Positions 1 through 6,792 of a DNA stretch of 11,706 nucleotides are shown here, in pieces. Numbering within the stretch: the first letter of the stretch is position 1; the number at the start of each line of letters is the position of its first letter. Origin of the DNA: Candidatus Heimdallarchaeota archaeon (lineage in GTDB: Archaea; Asgardarchaeota; Heimdallarchaeia; Hodarchaeales; LC-3); NCBI GenBank assembly GCA_027364495.1, contig DAHXPE010000548.1:1-11706 (forward strand), written 5' to 3'. The translations under genes were made by a program, and so were the position numbers. The notes under the pieces were generated by a model. The model did no database searches and was not told the origin of the DNA. It worked only from the letters and a program-made list of their open reading frames with translations.

Positions 1-1
1 G

Positions 2-697
2 TTTCTTGAAGATTTGAAAACAAAGATCCCATCTAACTGGGAAGTTATCATCGTTTGTGATGGAACTGATAAAACCGCTGAAATTGCAAAAAAAATTGAT
101 GACAGATTCAGGGTTCTTTCCTTTAGCAAGAGGCTTGGAAAAGGGGGGGCCACTAAAAAGGGATTCTTAGCTGCTACTGGAGAAATTATAGGATATGTAG
201 ATGCAGATGGAGCAATCCCTTGGGAAAGCATCCAGAAAGTTTTTGGTGTTGTCTTAAATGGTGAGAAAGTTGCAGTAGGTTCCAGATGGATGAATGATTC
301 AAAAGTTTTAATAAGACAACCAATAGCAAGAGTGATTCTTGGGAGATTGTATCACTATTTCACAATGCTTTTTCTAAGAGTTAACATCAAAGATACTCAA
401 TGCGGACTTAAAGTATACAAAAGAGAAGTAATAACAAAGATTCTTAAAGACATCACTATTAGTAATCTATCCTTTGATACTGCTTTTCTTTATCATTCCC
501 AAAAAGCTGGCTACAGTGTTACAGAAATTCCAATTTCCTGGAAAGACATGGATGGAAGTAAAATTTCCCCTGTTAAAACTTCAATTATTATGCTTATAAC
601 TTTAATTGGAATAAGACTTGCGCATTCAAGATTTTCAAGTAAAATCTTAAAATTTATAGAAATAAATTTCATAAATTTTAGTAATATAAGATTTTGA
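2..697 (+). CDS. Family 2 glycosyltransferase, dolichyl-phosphate sugar synthase (ALG5/DPM1) type, 5' end missing
   Basis: The reading frame is open to the left edge (first full codon at 2), so the true start lies outside; the TTG at 14 is internal. 231 residues are visible. The family moves a nucleotide-activated sugar onto a polyprenyl or dolichyl phosphate on the cytoplasmic face of the membrane, or extends a lipid-linked glycan. Seen here: the beta strand WEVIIVCDGTDKT near the start, the acceptor/donor-loop block KRLGKGGATKKGF, the metal-binding DxD as YVDADGA (about residues 66-71), GSRW, and the family signature DTQCGLKVYKREV (about 131-143), typical of ALG5-like enzymes. A hydrophobic stretch near the C-terminus (IIMLITLIGIRLA) may touch the membrane. 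Only the first N-terminal residues, which would hold the IPAYNEE-like strand, seem to be missing. The GT2 call is secure; sugar and acceptor are unknown. Confidence 0.9.
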   Translation, partial: FLEDLKTKIPSNWEVIIVCDGTDKTAEIAKKIDDRFRVLSFSKRLGKGGATKKGFLAATGEIIGYVDADGAIPWESIQKVFGVVLNGEKVAVGSRWMNDSKVLIRQPIARVILGRLYHYFTMLFLRVNIKDTQCGLKVYKREVITKILKDITISNLSFDTAFLYHSQKAGYSVTEIPISWKDMDGSKISPVKTSIIMLITLIGIRLAHSRFSSKILKFIEINFINFSNIRF

Positions 698-730
698 AAT
701 ATTTGTGAAAATTTGATACGAATATCATAA

Positions 731-741
731 TTATTTTTTCA
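731..741 (+). terminator. T-tract terminator candidate after the first glycosyltransferase
   Basis: A run of six T (734-739) in an A/T-rich setting lies about 35 bases after the stop codon at 695-697. Archaeal RNA polymerase often stops at such T-tracts without a hairpin. T-runs are common in this window, so the call is weak. Confidence 0.3.
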
Positions 742-1052
742 AAAACATATCATATTTGATCAATTCAAACTGGTTTCCTTCTGATAGATTTATTTTCTGA
801 TAATGTGTTAATGTATCATTAAACTTTTCATATTTCATTTACTGGAGCAAAATCTCCTGTTTTTCTTTACTGAATATTCTTCAACTTGATTGATTCTAAC
901 TTTATAGAGAAAAGTGTGTTAATTGTTACAATCATGATTGCTAATTAATAATAAATGGTAAAACAGTTGTTCCAAGTGATTTTTCTCAGCCTATGTATTT
1001 ATTTCAAATGTTTGAATCAAATTATTAGCTAACATCATTTTTGTGGATTTGG

Positions 1053-1505
1053 CTACCATATTGAAAACGGAATATTTTTCTTAAAATACAGGGAAAATTT
1101 TTGAGTTATGATTGCGCTAAGTATGACCATTGCTATTTCAATTGTTGACAGAGTTTAGATATTCATCAATGAACTTTTAGAAGTACTTCTAGTGCAATGC
1201 TAAACACTAAAATTAATTCCTTCTCTTCGTGAACACAAATGGATTTGAACTTTAACGATTGTATATTTTATTCTCATCTCTTTTATATGCTTGATATAAA
1301 TGATTTTATCGATATTTACATCATTGCGAATAAATTTTCTTTATTTTTTATTAAATAGTAATTTGTAGCCATACCTTAGAAAATCTCTTTTTATCAGATG
1401 AATACCACATACTTTAGGATTATACTAGAAAAAGAATGTGTCAACCACAAAGAAAGTCATTAAAGCCGGACCAATTCCTATGAGGAATAAAAGCGTAAAT
1501 GCACT
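1053..1505 (-). pseudogene. Possible decayed membrane-protein gene (one frame with four internal stops)
   Basis: One minus-strand frame of 151 codons from 1505 down to the stop at 1055-1053 contains only four internal stops (1427-1425, 1343-1341, 1202-1200, 1157-1155), fewer than expected for random DNA this A/T-rich. The pieces look protein-like: a hydrophobic segment (LLFLIGIGPALMTFFVVDTF), a charged segment (HLIKRDFLRYGYKLLF, then NIDKIIYIKHIKEMRIKYTI), and a second membrane-like segment (TIEIAMVILSAIIT) followed by KFSLYFKKNIPF. No start codon or family is recognised. This may be the remnant of a transmembrane enzyme from the glycan locus, or chance openness in A/T-rich DNA. Confidence 0.3.
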
Positions 1506-1702
1506 CTATTTACTTGTAAAATATTTCCTTGCTCAAATTACCTTAAAATGCCTATTTTATGTTAGTAGTATATGAAATATGCAAATATTTTTCCTTTTCT
1601 TATTTTTATTTGTTTTTTCTTTAAAATCATGTGATGCTTTTAAGAATGATACAAAATAGAAAACCTCAAAAAATAAATGACTATCCTCTTATCATGGAAA
1701 TA

Positions 1703-1737
1703 CTATTATATTTAGATTAAATTTAGATTTATTTATT
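1703..1737 (+). promoter_or_regulatory. TATA-like promoter of the glycosyltransferase operon at 1738
   Basis: An A/T-rich box (attatattta, 1705-1714) sits about 24-33 bases before the ATG at 1738, the spacing expected if transcription starts at or beside the start codon. No Shine-Dalgarno sequence precedes the ATG, which also favours a leaderless mRNA. The element atttagatt occurs twice (1710-1718 and 1721-1729), 11 bases apart. Confidence 0.45.
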
Positions 1738-2820
1738 ATGATATCTGAAATCAAGATATTAGTCATAGCATCTAAAGTTCGAAATCCTATTTCTGGTAGA
1801 CTCAAAGTTCTCCTTAATTGGACTAAAGGTTTCAAATCGAAATTAATAATTATAAAGCCAACTTTTAATTTAGAAGATCTAAAAGTTGTATCCTCGGGTG
1901 TAAATATTGAAATTGTAAATCAACATGACGCTAAACTCGCTATTGAAAACTTCGGTCCTTCTTTTGTTTTCATAGATGATAGAGATTTTGATATTTTGAA
2001 TCTTCTTAAAGATTATAAAATCATTTCATATATTTACCCAATTCATGGTTTATGGGCAATGCCGGGGTTAACAACCTCACATTTAATTGGTTTAACAGAA
2101 AAAACAAAGGTGAAAATTTATCGTACCATACCACATTTTAAGTTGAGAAATAAGTATCAGAAATTTAAAAAGTACTCCTCTACGATTATTGCACAATCAT
2201 ACACATCTTCGGGCATTTTAAGATATTATTATGGGTTAAACCCATCAATGGTTCTATACAACCCAGTTGACAGATCAATCTTTAAACCTATGGATTCAAT
2301 TGAAAAAAAAATTAGCTCGAATGAAATAACAATGTTCTTGGGGTCAAATAATGGAGATACGGATTTGAATTTGGTTAAAAAAGTATCTAGAATCTCAAAA
2401 AATTATGGCCTTACCCTAAACACATTCGGATATGAAAAAAACCTTCAATACGCTTTAGAAAACAATAGGGAAACTATATATTTTAAGAAAATATCTGATT
2501 CAAATCTTGCGAATATCCTATCTCGTTCCCATGCAGTAATTTTACCTCAAGTTGATGAACCAGCAAGCTATGTTGGTATAGAATCTATTTCTTGTGGCAC
2601 ACCCGTAATCTCATGCTACGTGGATGAATCTATTGTTCCCAGTATTAGTGGATACATCTCTACTTCTGAATTATTTGAAAAATTTTTGAATTCAATTTTA
2701 AGCAAAGGTATTGAAAAAACATTGTATGAAAAAACTATTGGTCATTCTGCTCTTTTTGATAACGAATTAGAGGCTAGGAAACTTATCTCTTTTTTAAAAT
2801 TTCTTCCAGAAGATGATTAA
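1738..2820 (+). CDS. GT4/GT-B-like glycosyltransferase
   Basis: A 360-residue protein, a usual length for a GT-B retaining glycosyltransferase, which transfers a sugar from a nucleotide donor. The N-terminal acceptor half begins with a Rossmann strand (IKILVIASKV). The linker carries the usual pre-hinge block (VLYNPVDRSIFKP, about residues 172-184). The C-terminal donor half has MFLGSNNG (about 199-206) and, near the end, the family signature E-x7-E as EPASYVGIE (Glu274 and Glu282) followed by SISCGTPVIS, the block that contacts the nucleotide-sugar. The N-terminal half is divergent and lacks the common GG loop, so the acceptor cannot be guessed. The ATG at 1738 is chosen because a TATA-like box lies at leaderless spacing. 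The last 8 bases overlap the next gene, so the two are probably cotranscribed and may work on the same glycan. Family assignment is good; specificity is unknown. Confidence 0.85.
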   Translation: MISEIKILVIASKVRNPISGRLKVLLNWTKGFKSKLIIIKPTFNLEDLKVVSSGVNIEIVNQHDAKLAIENFGPSFVFIDDRDFDILNLLKDYKIISYIYPIHGLWAMPGLTTSHLIGLTEKTKVKIYRTIPHFKLRNKYQKFKKYSSTIIAQSYTSSGILRYYYGLNPSMVLYNPVDRSIFKPMDSIEKKISSNEITMFLGSNNGDTDLNLVKKVSRISKNYGLTLNTFGYEKNLQYALENNRETIYFKKISDSNLANILSRSHAVILPQVDEPASYVGIESISCGTPVISCYVDESIVPSISGYISTSELFEKFLNSILSKGIEKTLYEKTIGHSALFDNELEARKLISFLKFLPEDD

Positions 2821-3814
2821 TACGGTTGAGACTTTTATCTCTGTATTAGTTATAGCTTACAAGAGGAAGCAATTTCTTTATCAAGCTCTTAATTCTTTGA
2901 CTGAACAAACATTGGATAAAAACTATTATGAAATTGCTGTAATTACGGATTTTGAAGTGCTTGATGAAAAAAATTTTATAGAAAAAGGAATAATATTTTT
3001 CAGGGATGAAAGAAAAGAATATTGTAAAAAAATGAGCTCAGTTATAGGATCACTAAAGGGTAATGTGATCTGTATCTTAGACGATGATGATCTTTTCTTT
3101 GCGGAGAAATTATCTACTATTTTTAAAATTTTTTCTGAAAACGAAGATATTTCATTTGTACAAAATAATATGTGCATTATAGGGAAAAATGGAGAAGTTA
3201 TCAGAGAGCGATTTTACTCATTTCCAAATGAATTAGTCAATGTAAAATCAGAAATTGATTCGTACGGTTATTTTAAAAAATTATTTAAAATGAAGTTTGG
3301 GTTCAACGGTAGTTCTATTTCTGTAAGAAAAGAAGTTATAACTCAAAATATTGAAATTTTATCTTTAATGTCGGGAAGTGTTGAAGCATTTCTATGGCTA
3401 TCAAGCATTAGCCAAGGGAAAAAGAGCTATTTTGAGAATAATATTTTAACCGCATATAGAATACATGATGATAATAACTCAGTTGCTTTATTAAATGAAA
3501 AACGGAGGGGGAGCATGTACAAAAGACACCTATCTGACTGGAAAAGCCTTTATAATATTCCAATGAGTGAAGACAAAAAATGGCTAATTGATGTTATTAA
3601 AGAACAGACAATATACCTTGAGATAATGAATGAAATTTTCTCTTCCAAACCAAATAAACAACGAATGTTTTCATTCATTAAATCATTTTATTTTAACTAT
3701 AAGTTGTCATTTTCTGTTAAGATAATATCTATTATTGGATTCACAATTTCACTTCTATCTGTAAATTTATCACGATATTACTTTGGATTTATATCTACTA
3801 TTTTATGGAAATAA
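2813..3814 (+). CDS. Family 2 glycosyltransferase (GT-A fold) with C-terminal hydrophobic tail
   Basis: A 333-residue protein. The GT-A core begins with the nucleotide-binding strand ISVLVIAYKRKQFLYQAL (about residues 9-26), followed by SSVIGSLKGNVICILDDDDLF, where Asp90-Asp93 form the DxD metal-binding motif for the nucleotide-sugar. The motif YRIHDDNNSV (about 215-224) matches the Y-R-x-H block found late in many GT2 enzymes. The last ~35 residues (KIISIIGFTISLLSVNL onward) form one hydrophobic segment that could anchor the enzyme to the membrane, which would fit a lipid-linked acceptor. The ATG at 2813 lies inside the end of the upstream gene. No Shine-Dalgarno sequence precedes it, so translation probably depends on coupling to the upstream reading frame. 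The GT2 call is firm; sugar and linkage cannot be read. Confidence 0.9.
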   Translation: MINTVETFISVLVIAYKRKQFLYQALNSLTEQTLDKNYYEIAVITDFEVLDEKNFIEKGIIFFRDERKEYCKKMSSVIGSLKGNVICILDDDDLFFAEKLSTIFKIFSENEDISFVQNNMCIIGKNGEVIRERFYSFPNELVNVKSEIDSYGYFKKLFKMKFGFNGSSISVRKEVITQNIEILSLMSGSVEAFLWLSSISQGKKSYFENNILTAYRIHDDNNSVALLNEKRRGSMYKRHLSDWKSLYNIPMSEDKKWLIDVIKEQTIYLEIMNEIFSSKPNKQRMFSFIKSFYFNYKLSFSVKIISIIGFTISLLSVNLSRYYFGFISTILWK

Positions 3815-4494
3815 TAACCAATTTTTATGGGGAGATTAAATAATTCATAGAGTCAGCCTTACAGAAAAATAGGTTTTCCAATTTAATGGCATCAAATGAA
3901 TAAATGAATCGTTTAGATCTCTTTTTGTCAAGCAAAAGGATGTTCAGTGAACTTAGACTTATTGTTCAACGCATAAGATTCTATTTAAGGTGAATATTGG
4001 GTTAATCAAAACCTATAAAAAACATGTTTGTGAAGTGCTTTGAGAAGAACAAATAAATTACATGCTTATTAAAAATTATAGATAGAACTGATTCATAAAA
4101 GATTTACTAGTAGAATTATTTGAATGTGGCACATTAATCACATTGAAAGTTGTTATAGTACCACATAAGAACTTCAAATGTGTGAATGAGCTTTTCGAAA
4201 TTAATCGCATCTACGCAGAAAAACAATAACGACAATATAAAATAGTTAATATTTTTTCAATTCGATTTCCATAAGGAAAATAATAGTTTGAATTACTTAA
4301 TTGAGAATGAACTAATTCTGATATTAATTCGGTTTCGTCAAAAAGCAGAGTTCTGCATATAAATTCATACGTTGATTTACCACTAAAAGAAAATAAATTG
4401 AGGTTAAATATAACATACAAAAAAGAAACGGAAAGAATTCGGCATTTTCATAGCTTATGTAGTTTATTTAACTTCGTATTGAATAAAGTCACTT
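3815..4494. other. 680-base gene-poor spacer between convergent units
   Basis: No intact gene is supported. The plus strand keeps one frame with open pieces of 45 and 66 codons (separate entry), and the minus strand has a 69-codon open frame (4420-4211) of low-complexity composition that resembles no known protein. The spacer separates the plus-strand operon from a convergent minus-strand gene, so both transcripts should end here. No RNA gene or repeat array was seen. Confidence 0.55.
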
Positions 4495-4511
4495 TCACGA
4501 ATCCTTTTTAA
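3900..4511 (+). pseudogene. Possible decayed coding frame
   Basis: A single plus-strand frame runs 204 codons from 3900 to the TAA at 4509-4511 with eleven internal stops, four to five of them clustered between 4272 and 4310. Two pieces are fully open: 4092-4226, with segments such as KDLLVELFECGTLITLKVVI and NELFEINRIYAEKQ, and 4311-4508, with SRVLHINSYVDLPLKENKLR. Neither has an ATG near its beginning. The composition is protein-like but no family is recognised, and the second piece overlaps the 3' end of the minus-strand gene at 4495. A remnant is plausible; chance openness is not excluded. Confidence 0.2.
4415..4430 (-). terminator. T-tract terminator candidate for the minus-strand glycosyltransferase
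   Basis: Read on the minus strand, the sequence gtttcttttttgta lies about 65-80 bases beyond the stop codon of the gene at 4495-5589. A T-tract is the usual intrinsic termination signal in archaea. No hairpin is evident. Confidence 0.3.
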
Positions 4512-5589
4512 TTATATCGATAATTTTTTCTTCCCACAAATTAGCCATTATATCCCAAGAATGTTCAGAAGCGTGTTTTTTACATGAATCATACCATTTT
4601 TCATAACCATTTTGTAAAATTCCAATAATAGCATTGGCCAAAGAAATTATATCATTATCTTTCACTAATATTCCATTTTTTCCTTGTAATACAGAATCTC
4701 TAACACCGGGAACAGAGAATGCAACTGTAGGAGTTCCAAGGGCAGAAGATTCTAGGATTGAATATCCATATCCCTCCGTTCTTGACGTGTGAATGTTTAC
4801 CCATGATTTGGCAACTTCCTCATAAAGTTTTTCATCAGGCAACTTTCCCATGAATTCTATTGCTTCTTTAATTTTTAAATTTTTAGCTATTTTTTTAGTT
4901 GCTTCTAGAGATGGCCCATCACCAATCATCTTTAGTTTAATATCATCAAAATTCCTTTTAATGATTTCCAGAACTTGAACAATTACCCACGGTCTTTTAT
5001 AATCTCTAAACCCTCCAAAATAAACCAATGTTGGAGATCTGTCTTTATTTATATTTATTTTTATAAGATTGTTGTCAACACCAGGAGAAACGATATTTAT
5101 TCTGTTTTTGTTTATACCCAAATTAACTAAATCATTCTTAGAACTTTCGCTTTCTGTTATAAATTCCCATTTTCTATATATTATTGGATACGACAACTCA
5201 GCTATTGTTAAACCGACCATGAGAGGGAATCTCACCTGACCTTTAAGTGATCTTTTATGAAGATGCCTAAAAAATACAATACCCGGTATTTTCGTAATTC
5301 TTTCCGAAAGCCAAGGAACAACATGCCCAAGATCATCAATAATAAAATCAGGATCATACAATTTAATTATTTTACCCACATTTAAATGGGCATTTAGGTT
5401 TCCCTCCATCCTTTTGATGTTAATTCCATCAATTTGATCTTCGAATTTTAATTCCTTTTCTTTTACTGAAACCCACGTTACACTATATCCTTTTTTAACA
5501 AATCTTCTACCTAATTCATAAATGGTTTTTTCTGCTCCTCCTGCGTTTTTGGATTTTACATCCCTATGTGAAAACCATAATATTTTCAA
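4495..5589 (-). CDS. GT4-family glycosyltransferase (GT-B fold, retaining)
   Basis: A 364-residue protein with the full classic GT4 motif set. The N-terminal half has KILWFSHRD and the GGAE loop (about residues 17-20), which in this family shapes the acceptor/donor cleft. The hinge block is NIVSPGVDNN (165-174). The C-terminal donor half has LVYFGGFRDYKRP (188-200), KMIGDGP (220-226), and the E-x7-E signature EGYGYSILE (Glu272, Glu280) followed by ALGTPTVAF, which binds the nucleotide-sugar. It should add a hexose or similar sugar to a lipid-linked glycan on the cytoplasmic side. The start is TTG at 5589: no ATG or GTG lies in frame between the upstream stop and this codon, and a TATA box sits about 24 bases ahead, which fits a leaderless mRNA. 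It is convergent with the upstream operon and divergent from the methyltransferase gene. Family is very sure; sugar specificity is not. Confidence 0.92.
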   Translation of the reverse strand: MKILWFSHRDVKSKNAGGAEKTIYELGRRFVKKGYSVTWVSVKEKELKFEDQIDGINIKRMEGNLNAHLNVGKIIKLYDPDFIIDDLGHVVPWLSERITKIPGIVFFRHLHKRSLKGQVRFPLMVGLTIAELSYPIIYRKWEFITESESSKNDLVNLGINKNRINIVSPGVDNNLIKININKDRSPTLVYFGGFRDYKRPWVIVQVLEIIKRNFDDIKLKMIGDGPSLEATKKIAKNLKIKEAIEFMGKLPDEKLYEEVAKSWVNIHTSRTEGYGYSILESSALGTPTVAFSVPGVRDSVLQGKNGILVKDNDIISLANAIIGILQNGYEKWYDSCKKHASEHSWDIMANLWEEKIIDIIKKDS

Positions 5590-5605
5590 TTGCGACGAAA
5601 TACTT

Positions 5606-5620
5606 TTTAAATTTATAGAC
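5606..5620 (-). promoter_or_regulatory. TATA-like promoter of the minus-strand glycosyltransferase
   Basis: On the minus strand the sequence tctataaatttaaaa holds a near-ideal archaeal TATA box (tataaattta, 5617-5608) centred about 24 bases before the TTG start at 5589. This spacing puts the transcription start at or beside the start codon and supports TTG as the true start. Confidence 0.55.
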
Positions 5621-5937
5621 TTTGACTATGATGCCATGAGATAAATTTTATTAATATATCAATTATTTATTTGTCGAACATTACAATATTCTCAACCGGT
5701 AACGTTTCTTTTTTTTAATTTTTAAATCCATTTTTTTGGAGTTTTCTTTTAAGTTTTGGATTTTGTATGATTTAATCTCTCTTTAGTTTTAGAATTACTA
5801 AATTTGTCATCGAAATAACTTAAAAATCAATTACAATTTTTATAAACAAATATGTACAATTTACGAGAGTTCTTCGATCTACAAAATAATCATTGGTTAA
5901 AACTCAATACACACTATTCAAAGTATAATTGTAACTA

Positions 5938-5952
5938 TGATAAAATTTTTAT
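5938..5952 (+). promoter_or_regulatory. TATA-like promoter of the methyltransferase operon
   Basis: The box ataaaatttttat (5940-5952) is centred about 28 bases before the ATG at 5974, as expected for a leaderless archaeal transcript. No Shine-Dalgarno sequence precedes the ATG. Confidence 0.5.
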
Positions 5953-5973
5953 GTACATAGAAATACGTTTTTT

Positions 5974-6789
5974 ATGAACGAGTTGATGAAAATAGCTTAT
6001 GAAGATAAATCTAAGATATTACAATATGCAAATAAAGGTTTAATGGGTTGCGAGAAACAAGTTATAATTCCTCAATTGACAAGAAATGACAAAGTATTGG
6101 ACGTGGGATGTTTTGTAGGGAGAGTTACCTTTGAACTCTCTAAACTTGTTGATGAAATAGTTGGAATTGATATTTCTGAAACAGGTATTCAATATTCAAA
6201 TAGTCAAAAAGAAGCAAATGGAATAGTCAATGCTAAATTTTTATTATGCTCAGCTTCAAACATTCCTTTATCGGATAAGTATTTTGATAAAATTATCATC
6301 CCCTATAATGGTATTGAGGATGTTTCACCAGAGTCTGAAAGACAAAAGGTATTTGTGGAATTGGAAAAAAAATTATCGAATAAAGGAGTTTTAATATTTA
6401 GTATTCATAATAAATATTATTTTCGATGGTATTTCCACATTTTGATTTTAAATGCAGTAAGAAGTGCTTCAAAAGTTTCACATAAATCTATTTTAAAAAT
6501 GATTTCGAAATTCAAAAATGAAAATGCTGCAAAACTTCTATTATCTGGTGAAAAAGATTCTATTGTGTGGAAAGAACCAGATTCTAAAGAATATCTTCAA
6601 CATTTTTTTTATTCTCATAAAAAAATAGTTAAACAACTAACTTTAGCAGGTTTTAAAATTGATAGATTAATCAGTATTGAAGACCAGAATCCTCATTCAC
6701 AAGAAGGGCTTTCAAAGGGTGTAATCTCAAAAAAACTACCATCCTTTTTAATTCCAGGGTTCTACATCATTTCTTCTAAGGTGTATTGA
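5974..6789 (+). CDS. SAM-dependent class I methyltransferase
   Basis: A 271-residue protein with a Rossmann-fold methyltransferase core. Motif I, the glycine-rich SAM-binding loop, is KVLDVGCFVGRVT (about residues 40-52); Cys-Phe replaces the more common Gly-Thr/Ser but keeps the D-x-G-x-x-x-G spacing. Motif II ends in the ribose-binding acid of IVGIDIS (62-68). The segment LLCSASNIPLSDKYFDKIII (about 90-109) is the motif III/IV block, in which many relatives carry PFxDxSFD. GVLIFSIHNKYYF (138-150) is the post-IV strand. The C-terminal 120 residues form the substrate region and are not recognisable. In a glycan cluster such enzymes usually O-methylate a sugar, but lipids, small molecules and proteins are also possible substrates. 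The ATG at 5974 follows a TATA box at leaderless spacing. The next gene starts 3 bases after the stop, so the two are cotranscribed. The fold is secure; the substrate is unknown. Confidence 0.88.
   Translation: MNELMKIAYEDKSKILQYANKGLMGCEKQVIIPQLTRNDKVLDVGCFVGRVTFELSKLVDEIVGIDISETGIQYSNSQKEANGIVNAKFLLCSASNIPLSDKYFDKIIIPYNGIEDVSPESERQKVFVELEKKLSNKGVLIFSIHNKYYFRWYFHILILNAVRSASKVSHKSILKMISKFKNENAAKLLLSGEKDSIVWKEPDSKEYLQHFFYSHKKIVKQLTLAGFKIDRLISIEDQNPHSQEGLSKGVISKKLPSFLIPGFYIISSKVY
6778..6783 (+). promoter_or_regulatory. Shine-Dalgarno site for the FemAB-like gene
   Basis: AAGGTG lies 9 bases before the ATG at 6793, inside the last codons of the methyltransferase gene. It matches the archaeal anti-Shine-Dalgarno complement (GGTG core). 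It is the clearest such site in the window and belongs to an internal operon gene, as expected where operon-leading genes are leaderless. Confidence 0.6.
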
Positions 6790-6792
6790 GAG

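Larger units (their letters stand above)
698..1737. other. 1.04 kb gene-poor spacer
   Basis: No intact gene is seen on either strand. All six frames are interrupted often, and no tRNA- or rRNA-like sequence was recognised. The stretch ends with the promoter of the gene at 1738. The minus strand between about 1505 and 1053 keeps one reading frame with few stops (separate entry), and a further minus-strand frame of 35 codons (838-731, starting MKYEKFNDTL) has a protein-like composition. The spacer may therefore hold gene remains rather than functional noncoding DNA. Confidence 0.6.
5590..5973. other. Divergent intergenic region with two promoters and T-tracts
   Basis: This spacer separates two divergent genes and holds a TATA box for each (5608-5617 minus, 5940-5952 plus). 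The middle is low-complexity A/T sequence, with plus-strand T-runs of eight (5709-5716) and seven (5731-5737). These could stop antisense or read-through transcription moving towards the methyltransferase. No gene is seen here. Confidence 0.5.

Noticed and set aside
14..16. TTG as the start of the first glycosyltransferase
   Set aside because: The frame is open to the window edge, and the codons before it (F-L-E-D) fit the family; the N-terminal strand of GT2 enzymes must lie further left.
929..940. 12-base palindrome caatcatgattg
   Set aside because: Short and isolated in a gene-poor spacer; chance is the simplest explanation.
1178..1191. Perfect 14-base palindrome tagaagtacttcta
   Set aside because: A single palindrome of this length is expected by chance in about 12 kb of A/T-rich DNA, and it is not near a promoter.
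2926..3177. Minus-strand open frame of 83 codons
   Set aside because: It lies wholly within the well-supported GT2 gene on the other strand; Ser/Phe-rich shadow translation without a known domain.
4211..4420. Minus-strand open frame of 69 codons in the spacer
   Set aside because: No recognisable motif, promoter or ribosome binding site, and the composition is that of A/T-rich noncoding DNA.
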